Assembly (NCBI GenBank): GCA_023974075.1
Contig: CM043787.1
Span: forward strand, 34,753,718 to 34,817,717
Direction of reading: 5' to 3'
Origin: Chaenocephalus aceratus
Taxonomy: Eukaryota; Chordata; Actinopteri; Perciformes; Channichthyidae
DNA: 64,000 nt
This document shows, in pieces, positions 9,782 to 18,200 of the stretch. The notes below the pieces were generated by a model that did no database searches, had not been told where the DNA came from, and saw nothing but the letters and a program-made list of their open reading frames with translations. The position numbers and the translations under genes are program-made. Position 1 is the first letter of the stretch. The number at the start of each line of letters is the position of its first letter.

Positions 9782-12517
9782 TTAACAGGTAGAGCTCTGA
9801 CTCAACAAGGTGCCCAGCACTGCTCGGGCCACGCTTGGAGCGGAGACGTCTAGCCTGTAAAAGCGGACAAAAGTGAGCGGCGAAGACCAGCTTGCCGCTG
9901 CACAGATATCCTGGATGGAAACACCCTTGAACAAAGCCCAGGATGTAGCCAGGCCCCGAGTCGAGTGAGCCCGCAGACCCGAAGGTGCTTGCAGATTCTG
10001 ACTCGTATAGGCCAAAGCAATCGCCTCCACGATCCAGTGGGATAGTCGTTGCTTAGTAACAGGCTTACCCTTGTGAGGTTTAGCCCAGGACACGAAGAGT
10101 TGCTCATTAAGACGAAGCTCTTTTGATCTGTCCATATATGTGTGTAAAGCCCGGACTGGACACAATAGATCCTGCTGCTGCTCCCCGGAGGAAACCAGCT
10201 GCGGAGGAAATGCCTCAATGTCAATCGGGGTACACGAACCAACCACCTTTGGTGTAAAGGCAGGGTTGGGTTTCAACAACACTCTCGTTTGCCCTGGGGC
10301 GAACTGAGTGCATGAGGGATGTACAGACAGTGCATGGATATCACTGACCCGTTTAGCGGATGCCAGGGCCAGTAACAGCACTGTCTTGAGTGACAGATGT
10401 TTCATGTCAGCTCCTTCCAGGGGTTCAAATGGGGTCATTTTGAGCCCATTTAAAACCACTGCCAGGTCCCATAAGGGCACCAGCGACCTGGAGACAGGGA
10501 GGAGCCTGCGCGCTCCCTTCTTAAAACGGCAAACCAAAGGATGTTGGCTAGCCGCTTTACCCTCAAAGCCCACATGGCATGCATCAATAGCAGCCAGGTA
10601 CACCTTGATCGTGGAGAAAGCTCTGTGTTTATCGATCAAGTCCTGTAGGAATGATAAAATCACCCCAACAGGACATTGAAAAGAGATGTGCCCTTCTTGA
10701 AGGCACCACTCCTCAAACACCCTCCACTTACAGTCGTAAAGAGACCTGGTGGAGGAAGCTCTCGCACTCTGAATAGTGTTTATCACCTTCTGAGGGAGTC
10801 CCACTGTATTCAGATTGTACCACTCACGGGTCAGGCCCATAGTGCCCTGTGCTCTGGGCGTGGGTGAAGGATCGCCCTCCCCGCCTGAGACAATCTGTCC
10901 CTGCGTGGTGGGGGCTGCCACGGCTGCCCACACAACAGCTGATATATCTCCGCCAGCCCGTATATTGCGGGCTAGGGTGGAAACATCAGAGTAAGTGTGT
11001 GGCGTTGCTCTTTCACTCTGGCCGGAGTTAAGGGTAACAGAACCAGGGGTGGGAACGTGTACAGAGGACCCGGAGGTCAATCGTGTACGAGTGCGTCCCC
11101 GCCTAACGGTGCGTTTAAATCGTGCATTAAAGAGAACAGCTGTCATTGAGCATTTTCTCCTTTTGCGAACAGACTTAACGCGGCTCCGCCGTAACGCACC
11201 CACAGCGGACTCCCGATCCTTGGATGAGGAGTCCAGTCTGCATAGAGTGGTGCACCCTTTGACAGTAATTCTGTCCCTAGGTGCATAACACCCGGTACTT
11301 GTGTCGTTCTCAGAGAGAGGAGACGTCTGCCGCTCCAAGGGATCAGTTTGTGTGCCAGTGTGTGTGACTGGAGACAACGCAATCTCCCCTGGCGGTTCAT
11401 ACACGATATCGTGTTGTCTGTCCTCACGGAGACATGAAGTCCTCTGAGAGAAGGCAGGAAGCATTTTTGGGTGGGGAACACCGCTAAAAGCTCCGGGTAA
11501 TTTACGCGTGCCCGCTGGAAGTCTCTGTTCTAGAGACCTCTCACCGGGCGACCTTCGTAAGTCCCCTGTCAGCCCGTCTGACCTGCGTCCGTGGTGACCA
11601 CCTTCCGTGAAAGGACTGCACCCGTAGGCGCGTCCCGCACTGGAAAAGTCGGGTGTAGTGCCACTACGCATTTCATAATCACCAAAACTCTCCGTAAGCC
11701 GTGGCGTTCGGGGTTTAGTTTTATTATGAGGCCCATGTTGAGCGGGTGCTTTACGAGGACATTTTCCTCCGTAATCTGACTCTGCTCGGTGGGCTTTATA
11801 GATAAAACCCTTCTTTCTAGGAGAGAGAGAACCTCTCTCTCCAGAATATGGGTTGACTCTCTCTGGGTTTGTGAAAACAGATAAATTATAACTGTTTTGA
11901 GAAGCCCAGGCAGACATCGTGAGTATCTCCTGCTGTATGCTCCTTAGAGCCAGCTGGGATGTCACTCTTACGGCTCCGACCGGCACTGCGCATGTGCGTG
12001 ACGGAGGTGCCTTTACAGCTCCAGCCGGTACTGCGCATGTGTGTACCGGTGGTGCCCTCACGGCTCCAGTCGGCACTGCGCCTGCGCGTGCCGGTGGTGC
12101 CCTTAAAGCCCCGGCCGGCACTGCGCATGTGTGTGGCGGTGGCTTCACGGACCCGTTAATAATCCGTCCTTTGAGAGGTGCCGTAGCTGCTCTCCAAAGG
12201 GGAAGGATTGGCGGGCTGTCCATTACAGCTCTAGCCGGCACTGCGCATGTGCGTGACGGTGGTGCCTTCACAGACCCGTTTATTATCCGCCTTTTGAGAG
12301 AGGCCGTAGCTGCTCTCAGAAGGGGATTTATAGTTAACGGACTGTTTATTGTCTTTCTTTTCATTTTTTTGAGCTGCGCCCTTGGCCGGAGCCTGGATGC
12401 GTCAGCGGAAAATGGTTTATTCAGACAGAAAGATGTGACATGTGTTTTATGCGGACTTGAGGATGACGTTGAGGGATGACGTTGAGGCATCTCTCGAGGC
12501 GGCGGGGACACATTCAC
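9782..12517 (-). CDS. Tyrosine recombinase ORF of DIRS copy 1 (long fused frame)
   Basis: The frame is open for 911 codons, but only roughly the last 340 residues are the DIRS tyrosine recombinase, which would insert a circular DNA copy by strand exchange in the nucleus. Its catalytic landmarks are intact: Arg in SAKRVSDI, His and Arg in HSTRG, and Tyr in FYRLDV. The core closely matches the copy 2 recombinase. Upstream, the same frame runs out of frame through RNase H and RT remnants and through a 45-bp minisatellite read as 15-residue repeats such as CAVPAGAV. That N-terminal part is not a natural domain, and the upstream limit is an artefact of an open frame with a GTG, so the true start is unknown. 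In DIRS elements this ORF normally overlaps the RT-RNase H ORF in another frame. Confidence 0.75.
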   Translation of the reverse strand: MNVSPPPREMPQRHPSTSSSSPHKTHVTSFCLNKPFSADASRLRPRAQLKKMKRKTINSPLTINPLLRAATASLKRRIINGSVKAPPSRTCAVPARAVMDSPPILPLWRAATAPLKGRIINGSVKPPPHTCAVPAGALRAPPARAGAVPTGAVRAPPVHTCAVPAGAVKAPPSRTCAVPVGAVRVTSQLALRSIQQEILTMSAWASQNSYNLSVFTNPERVNPYSGERGSLSPRKKGFIYKAHRAESDYGGKCPRKAPAQHGPHNKTKPRTPRLTESFGDYEMRSGTTPDFSSAGRAYGCSPFTEGGHHGRRSDGLTGDLRRSPGERSLEQRLPAGTRKLPGAFSGVPHPKMLPAFSQRTSCLREDRQHDIVYEPPGEIALSPVTHTGTQTDPLERQTSPLSENDTSTGCYAPRDRITVKGCTTLCRLDSSSKDRESAVGALRRSRVKSVRKRRKCSMTAVLFNARFKRTVRRGRTRTRLTSGSSVHVPTPGSVTLNSGQSERATPHTYSDVSTLARNIRAGGDISAVVWAAVAAPTTQGQIVSGGEGDPSPTPRAQGTMGLTREWYNLNTVGLPQKVINTIQSARASSTRSLYDCKWRVFEEWCLQEGHISFQCPVGVILSFLQDLIDKHRAFSTIKVYLAAIDACHVGFEGKAASQHPLVCRFKKGARRLLPVSRSLVPLWDLAVVLNGLKMTPFEPLEGADMKHLSLKTVLLLALASAKRVSDIHALSVHPSCTQFAPGQTRVLLKPNPAFTPKVVGSCTPIDIEAFPPQLVSSGEQQQDLLCPVRALHTYMDRSKELRLNEQLFVSWAKPHKGKPVTKQRLSHWIVEAIALAYTSQNLQAPSGLRAHSTRGLATSWALFKGVSIQDICAAASWSSPLTFVRFYRLDVSAPSVARAVLGTLLSQSSTC
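11143..11481 (-). pseudogene. RNase H/methyltransferase-like remnant of DIRS copy 1
   Basis: This 112-codon minus-strand frame contains VSVRTDNTISCMNRQG, the RNase H aspartate block, then HLGTELLSKGAPLYADWT, matching the LGADLLSRGAPLYADWT block of copy 2. Upstream in the same frame, stop codons interrupt the expected TDA...GW region, and the RT core is deleted. The module therefore cannot yield a working RT-RNase H. It overlaps the recombinase ORF in a different frame, as in other DIRS elements. Confidence 0.7.
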
Positions 12518-13190
12518 GGAGGGGAGAAGGAGGGGCTGTCACGCCGCTCGCTTCTTCTTCCTCGACTGCTGGCCGAAATTCTGGGTTGGCTGAGCCTGAG
12601 CTGCAGCCGGAACCGGAGATTTCCTCGGCCAACTTGCCCTCGTCTCCAGCCTGGGCTGGGGACTCGGGATGGGCTGCGACCTCTGCGTCTTCGGTGTTTT
12701 AAACCGAGCAGGGTTCGAGGCAGCTTGGGTGTCGTGAGTATCTCCTGCTGCATGCTCCTTAGAGCCAGCTGAGATGTCACGCTTACGGCTCCAGCCGGCA
12801 CTGCACGTGGCGGTGGTGCCTTCACAGACCCGTCAATAATCCGCCTTTTGAGAGATGCCGTTGCTGCTCTCAAAAGGGGAGAAAATTGGCGGGCTGCTTA
12901 TTGGTTTTATTGATTTTCTATTCATTTTTTTGAGCTGCGCCCTCGGCCCTCGGCCTGGATGCGTCAGCGGCAAATGTTTAATGACAGAAGAATCAACCAA
13001 CGTGTGACATGTGTTTGTGCGGACTTGAGGATGGCGTTTAGGCATCTCTCGAGGCGGCGGGGACACATTCACGGAGGGGAGAAGGAGGGGCTGTCACGCC
13101 GCTCGCTTCTTCTTCCTCGACTGCTGGCCGAAATTCTGGGTTGGCTGAGCCTGAGCTGCAGCCGGAACCGGAGATTTTCTCGGCCAACTT
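11931..13190 (-). repeat. Tandem duplication within DIRS copy 1
   Basis: The block 12736-13190 is repeated as 11931-12640. Shared landmarks are TGAGTATCTCCTGCTG, TTTTGAGCTGCGCCC, GGATGCGTCAGCGG and a long identical GC-rich run around 12490-12600 and 13050-13170. The left unit is longer because of the minisatellite. The 12641-12735 spacer corresponds to the gag C-terminal region of copy 2, which places the breakpoint inside gag. Confidence 0.85.
11970..12149. repeat. 45-bp GC-rich minisatellite inside DIRS copy 1
   Basis: Four consecutive units of 45 bp with the core CGGCACTGCGCATGTGCGTG followed by a GGTGGTGCC block. A fifth core lies near 12236 and a shortened one near 12795. Because 45 is divisible by three, it adds 15-residue repeats without breaking the frame. 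Copy 2 has nothing similar at this point, so the segment (about 11915-12440) was acquired. The core resembles an NRF1 site with one mismatch. Confidence 0.88.
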
Positions 13191-13192
13191 GT

Positions 13193-13630
13193 CTAGTCTG
13201 GCCGCAGCGCGCTGACACACGACTTGTAGGTCCATACTGAGACAGGGCGAAGCTGGTGTGCTATCGCCGAGAGAGCAGCCATCGCTCCCGGCTTTGCAGC
13301 CTGAGCTGGTGACACGAAGACGTCGTCTTTTTGCTCATCCGAGTCAGACAGGAGGAACTCAGAGGTGTACTCTTCGTCCTCCATGTAGTCTAACTCCAGG
13401 ACATCTTCCGCGGGTGAAACCATGGTGAGGTCCAGTCGGGAGCCCCAGCTTGGTATAGCGTGGGGCCCCGTTCCCGCGTTTCTTGCCGCCACCGGATCTC
13501 GGCCTGATATGGCGCGGGATTCCGGTTCTGCGGGTGCCGCTGTCGGTGAGCCCCAGACCGCAGTGAGGGGCTCCATCTCTGCGGCAGACGCCCCCGTGTC
13601 TTGATTGCCGGTCGGCAGATCAGTGGACAT
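13193..13630 (-). pseudogene. DIRS copy 1 gag fragment (acidic segment)
   Basis: This frame matches the copy 2 Gag from the GNQD region through the acidic block VLELDYMEDEE and FLLSDSDE to MDLQVVCQRAAARLD, then stops matching at the deletion junction near 13190. It corresponds to about the first third of Gag. It is out of frame with the zinc-cluster part just upstream on the minus strand, and no full Gag can be made. Confidence 0.8.
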
Positions 13631-13635
13631 GAGGG

Positions 13636-13876
13636 GGTCCCGTCCCGACAGGTTAGCTTGTTAGCTTGTAACCTTCGGTGGAGGCTCTTCACGGTGAGGC
13701 GGGCACAATGTCCGCACGAGCCGGGGTTGTCGATGGCCTCCTGGGCGTGTTCCAGCCCGAGGCAGGACGAACAGATCTGGTGTGAGTCTGTGCCTGAGAC
13801 TTTCAACCCGCAACCGCAGCGCCGCGCCTCCGAGTTCCTGACTCCTCTGGTGTGAGGGAGAGAGGCATCCATCTCG
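13636..13876 (-). pseudogene. DIRS copy 1 gag N-terminus with cysteine cluster
   Basis: Starting at the ATG for MDASLPHTRGV, the frame shows a Cys-Gly-Cys, then CSSCLGLEHA and CGHC, a likely zinc-binding cluster also present in copy 2. The frame is lost near 13655-13670, where an 8-bp unit (TTAGCTTG on the plus strand) is repeated in tandem. That small duplication may explain the shift relative to copy 2. Gag in DIRS elements is thought to bind element RNA; the zinc cluster role is inference. Confidence 0.78.
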
Positions 13877-13904
13877 TTCGCCGTGAGGCGTGGAGAGGGT
13901 CCGC

Positions 13905-14130
13905 TCATGACAGGTACGTTCGAGAAAAAAGTGTTTACCGATCTGTCTTTAATCCGGGGGAAAAAAGGACAGCGTGGGTCTTTTTCTCTCAAGGATATTA
14001 CCTGGTATGGTAATATTCCTGTAATCCTTTTCTCCTCCGTGGAAGAGAGAAGAAAAAAGTGTCCTCGCTACCGTGGTGTCGGTAGTGAGGTGAAAAAACA
14101 CAAGTTAGCGACTGGTGTGTTGCTAACTTG
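13905..14130 (-). promoter_or_regulatory. Array of hexaloop stem-loops in the 5' leader of DIRS copy 1
   Basis: Read on the sense (minus) strand, four hairpins lie between the 5' terminal repeat and gag. 14130-14101: 12-position stem with one mismatch, loop ACACCA. 14090-14063: 11-position stem with one mismatch, loop ACACCA. 14016-13995: 8-bp stem ATATTACC with an added bulged extension, loop ATACCA. About 13926-13908: weak stem, loop GTACCT. Loops match the copy 2 array while stems differ. Function is unknown; RNA packaging, Gag binding or translation control are possibilities. Confidence 0.65.
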
Positions 14131-14294
14131 AAGTCAAAACCTTACCTTATTCCAGAGGAAGAACGGCGAGGTTGACTATAATAGGCCTACTCCTCTGTGA
14201 GAGAATAGGGTAGCCGGCTAACGCCCGTCGACCGAAAATTAGCTTTGGGTTCAGTCTGTGGACTGTTGAGCTAGCCCGGCTACCGTTAGAGATG

Positions 14295-14486
14295 TGCTCT
14301 GAGAAGAGGTGTTTGAATGACGCATGTGTCGTGGCGCAGGCTACTTATAGGGGGTGATTTCCCCTGACGTTGACGTCAAGATCACCAGCCAATCAGGATT
14401 GGCGTAATGAGATTGATGCTTCTGTTTGCTCCGCGATGAGGCGCATCCCATAGTGAGACATCGAACGGAGTGTTATGAATGAGAAC
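14295..14486 (-). repeat. 5' inverted terminal repeat and promoter of DIRS copy 1
   Basis: It is the inverse of the repeat at 9430-9600. On the sense strand it carries CCAAT and ATTGG boxes 9 bp apart, a near-palindromic TTGACGTCAA CRE-like site, and CCCTATAAGTAGCC as a TATA-like box about 40 bp further on. This is a plausible element promoter, inferred from motif spacing. Confidence 0.7.
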
Positions 14487-14510
14487 ATGCATTATGTAGG
14501 CTACTAAGGA

Positions 14511-14665
14511 GGGGACTTTGACAGAGGATTACTCACAAAGTACACATTAAAAATACTTTATTTCTGGTAGAAGTCAAACTAGAACCGAGTCCAACAGTGT
14601 CAGTTTCCTTAAGAACTTGTGGTAACAAATATTTGTATCACTCGTCAAATATAGCAGGAATAATG
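14511..14665 (+). repeat. Diverged direct repeat, right of DIRS copy 1
   Basis: The counterpart of 9230-9381. Only 24 bp separate it from the DIRS 5' end, so the element sits at or near the junction of two related units. Confidence 0.7.
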
Positions 14666-14687
14666 AAGAGCAGCTGATTTGAACAAA

Positions 14688-14783
14688 CAAACGCGAGAGG
14701 CGGCTGAGTGACCGCAGTGCAGAACCGCTGTATAGTTTAAATCTCCTAACAATGTTGTCCATTTTAGACATAGGCTTATTATA
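14688..14783 (-). repeat. 96-bp inverted repeat, right member
   Basis: Reverse complement of 8438-8533 without visible mismatch. The following 14784-15260 has moderate GC and repeat-like character but I cannot assign it. Confidence 0.9.
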
Positions 14784-15260
14784 TTTACAGCCCTTAATAA
14801 CATCCATTTTCTGGGCTCAATATCTGTCTTGGCCGTTTTCGTTGTGATCGCTAAATTCCCCTTGTTTATAATAATCACCGGTCCATCAGCAGGATACTGT
14901 AGTGATTCAAAGCGTGATTTTAGCAAACGAGTGCTTTTGTTTTGAAATCACTTCCGCGAGTCTCGCCCCGCCCCTCGCTCCAAGGACCATTTGACCATTT
15001 AGTAAGGTGAAAAGCAAAAAGCAAAAACGCCTCTCAGACGCTCTTCTGTTTACGTGTTTAATAAAGAAAAACAATTGGACGGTAGATACACGGATTGACA
15101 ACACTTACCGCCGTTTTGAAGACATCTTTCATGTTTTCCCAAACTTTGGATTCCGGGGGAAACTTGCAGTGTGCCGTCTTTTACATAATAAAGAACATGC
15201 CTAACTCCGTTGCAAAGGTGCAGCTGTTTCAAAGATGCGGCAAAAAATGACAACAGGAAG

Positions 15261-18200
15261 TGACGTCCCTTTGCGTGTATTTATAATGTCCATGGATGAA
15301 AGGTGAAAGGTGAAGCTCGCTAAATACAAATGAGTATAGAAAACATAAAGAATCTAGGAAATTCACATGTACAGGCTAAATAATCAGAAACGTTTTTTAG
15401 TCAATAAATACATTTAGGAGATGTGAATAATGTCAAACAGTTTTGTCTCTTTTTTGTGGTTAAACTAAGTCTTATATGTCATTCAACTAAACTGTATGTA
15501 AGGCCTAATATGGGAAGTGTAGCCTTATAATCAAAATGAAACCCTCTAAACAACTAAGTAAGATTATATTCAACAAGGATTAGACCAACAACAGCAAAAA
15601 CACTTTGCTGAAAGTGCGCCAAAACACAAGATATGTTGTTAATGTTAAAAAGAGCGAGACCTTTGTTTTTTGGAGATTACCATTTGGTATTATTGTCACA
15701 CAGGCTTTATGTGTATCTGAGTGAAAACACAGATTTAGAACACTGAAGTCAAGAAATAAACACACTTGTGCATCGGTTTTGCTTGTGTAGTTCTTATACT
15801 TTAGTGCAAGTTAGTCAACAACAGGCGCTGACAGGAGGTATTATTATTTGCTTTAGCTTCAAGTGGCAAGAAAAATGTTGGTCCTTTTTCGAGAGACAAT
15901 TGCAATTCATACTTGAGGGTCAATGTATTCATTATATATTCCCCTCGTAGTGTTATAGTGCAACCTGGAGGTACAACAATAAACCTTCCTCTTTTCCCAT
16001 CATCTGTTTTTGCAGATCTTAAACTTCTTAAGTCTGGTCCATTACTTTGCAGTTAACAACATCCATCTCTCAACACTGCTGTGACAATGGAGTTGCAGAG
16101 CTGAAAAGACAAAGCACTCGTCAACCATCCGAGGTCTGTTTGTGTCCATCTGGAAAAGACATTGGGACAGACAGGTTGTAGGGGCAACTGGAGGCTCTTG
16201 CTTTCTCTCTTCCTCCCAAATGCCTCCCAGACTTGCTGGTGTCTGTGACAGGCCCTCTCCTGGTGAGCTAGCCTCCATGATGAATGGCCACCTTTCCGCT
16301 CTTTATCGCCCCACTAAATCATGCGCTTACCATGCTTTTATGACCAATTTTTGCTGCTTTGTTTTACTCTCCCTCCATTTTTGAATGAAACTCCAAAGGC
16401 TTCATCTTTTGTCCTGTATATCACATTAGTCTTTGAGGGTTTATCATTGCATTGGTATTCAGCTGGAGATTTGAGATATAGCTTCATTAATCAAATTCAC
16501 TGAGACAAATGTGTCAGGCCTTGTTTGGACTTAAGTAAAGCTCCACACAAAATGTTCTTATCTCAAGCGCACATATTTCCAGAACATTTGATTTTTCATT
16601 CATTTACTGTTCTCTAACCTGTATTCAGCTATCCTGTCTTTAAGTTGCTTGAAATTGATTTTGCTCTGTTTATGGGTGTTCTAGGCTTTATGTGAAACTG
16701 CCTTAAATATTTCAGCTGACATGTTGTTCACACACATTGCAAGTTTGAATTTTTACAAAATATCAAATAAAATGCAACGGTTATATTATGTTAGCTTGAT
16801 GTTGTGTTGTTTAGTTTGATATGAAGTTGTGTTAGCACAATCTTATCCTGATTTTCTTTTTTATCCCAATTTAAATGTACAGATAACATAATTCACGCCA
16901 TTTAACATACATGCATACAAGTAAATAAACCGTCTATATTATGTATCTTCAGTCAAACAAATAAAACTAGGTTGGGTTAGGCAGATTTTTTTCTTAAATC
17001 CAGGGTATATCAGCAAGCAAACTTAAAAATGATGCTTCATTTACGATGAGTAATTATGACCATGCCAAAACATCTTCAATAAGTTCAAGAATGCATCAAT
17101 TCATATTACCTAAAGATTGGTGATATGTATTGGGAAAAAAATGTTCATGAATGCTAAGGCTTTTTTGTAAAACAGAAGGCCAAAGGCCAAAGGCCAATTT
17201 TTTGGGAAAAGATAAATAATGATTACGTAGATGTTTCCTATGACAATGTTTTATAACTTGCTTGGTGATGCAGGGCTTTAGTAAGATTTGGATCATGCAC
17301 AGATTCAAAGGGAGGCCAGTTTGGTCGGATGTGTTGTACTCTCTCCCCCCCTAGTGGACAGAGAAAATCCTTCTCGTCATTCCGAGTTATATTCATCTCT
17401 GACATATTTTCATATCCATTGGGAGTTAATTAAAACAGATGGACAGAATTGAATGTTGCAGTTTTTTAGTTTTAACTGATAATTATTATAATCTATTGGA
17501 ACAAATTAATAAAAATAACCAATTGAATTTGTAAGAGTTAAAAACATTTGTAGCTTGTTGCAGTATCTAGTTCACAGTATACATCTTTTATGATAATCGT
17601 GATGTTTTAAGATTCACTAGCCAGACAATCCATATTCATGGGTCATTTTTAACCCTTTCCTGGAACATCGAAGCCTTTCTGCAGTCTTCATACCTCTTTG
17701 AGGTTTTGATGCTCCATCCATCACCTGAACAAAGCTGAGCGTGGAGCCACTGCCAGGGGAGGTCTGACCTGCGGCCTAGCGTGACATTCAAGGAAGGAGT
17801 GCTACTCACCGAGGAAATCCCATTACACCAAAGTATGATGGATATCAGTACGGGAAAAGCTTATATGGTCTGACAAGTCATTTTTTATAATTTGTCAAAA
17901 AATATGGTATGACCACGTTCACCTTTATCCCTGTCCTTCACTTTTTCAAAACTCTGTCCCAGTACACACACAATCTCATAATTCTAAAATCCATAACACA
18001 ATGCACCCCTGAATTGTGTTTGTTTTTAGGCCATATAGTAGAAAAATATATTTAATGGTTTACATCAACAACAAAAACATGGATTATTTTGTAGCCCTTA
18101 TCAATTATTTTTGCCACAAAGAGAATGAGTACACACTACGTCGAGTTTTCAATTAATAAATAATGACTATGTTTTCTGAATGGCATTTCTCAAATGTAAG

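Larger units (their letters stand above)
9382..14486 (-). mobile_element. DIRS retrotransposon copy 1, internally deleted and rearranged
   Basis: A 5.1-kb element on the minus strand. Its 5' end (GTTCTCATTCATAAC, sense) is at 14486 and its 3' end (ATAGTT, sense) at 9382. It has the DIRS layout: inverted terminal repeats, an internal complementary region (9684-9726) repeating the 5' end, gag remnants, and a tyrosine recombinase frame last. Compared with copy 2 it lacks the gag centre (junction near 13190) and about 400 nt of RT including motifs A, B and the YLDD motif (junction near 11774), plus a further stretch before RNase H (near 11700). It has gained a duplicated segment and a minisatellite. 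No target duplication is visible, as expected for recombinase-mediated insertion. Confidence 0.92.

Noticed and set aside
11919..12479. 186-codon plus-strand frame with Thr-Ala-His repeats
   Set aside because: It is the antisense reading of the DIRS minisatellite; multiples of three keep several frames open.
12015..12517. N-terminal part of the 911-codon frame as a genuine repeat protein
   Set aside because: Copy 2 shows the recombinase starts much later; the upstream part reads RT and RNase H remnants out of frame.
17680..17880. Possible host exon on the minus strand with a GTGAGT donor
   Set aside because: No open frame or recognisable protein precedes the donor; could be chance.
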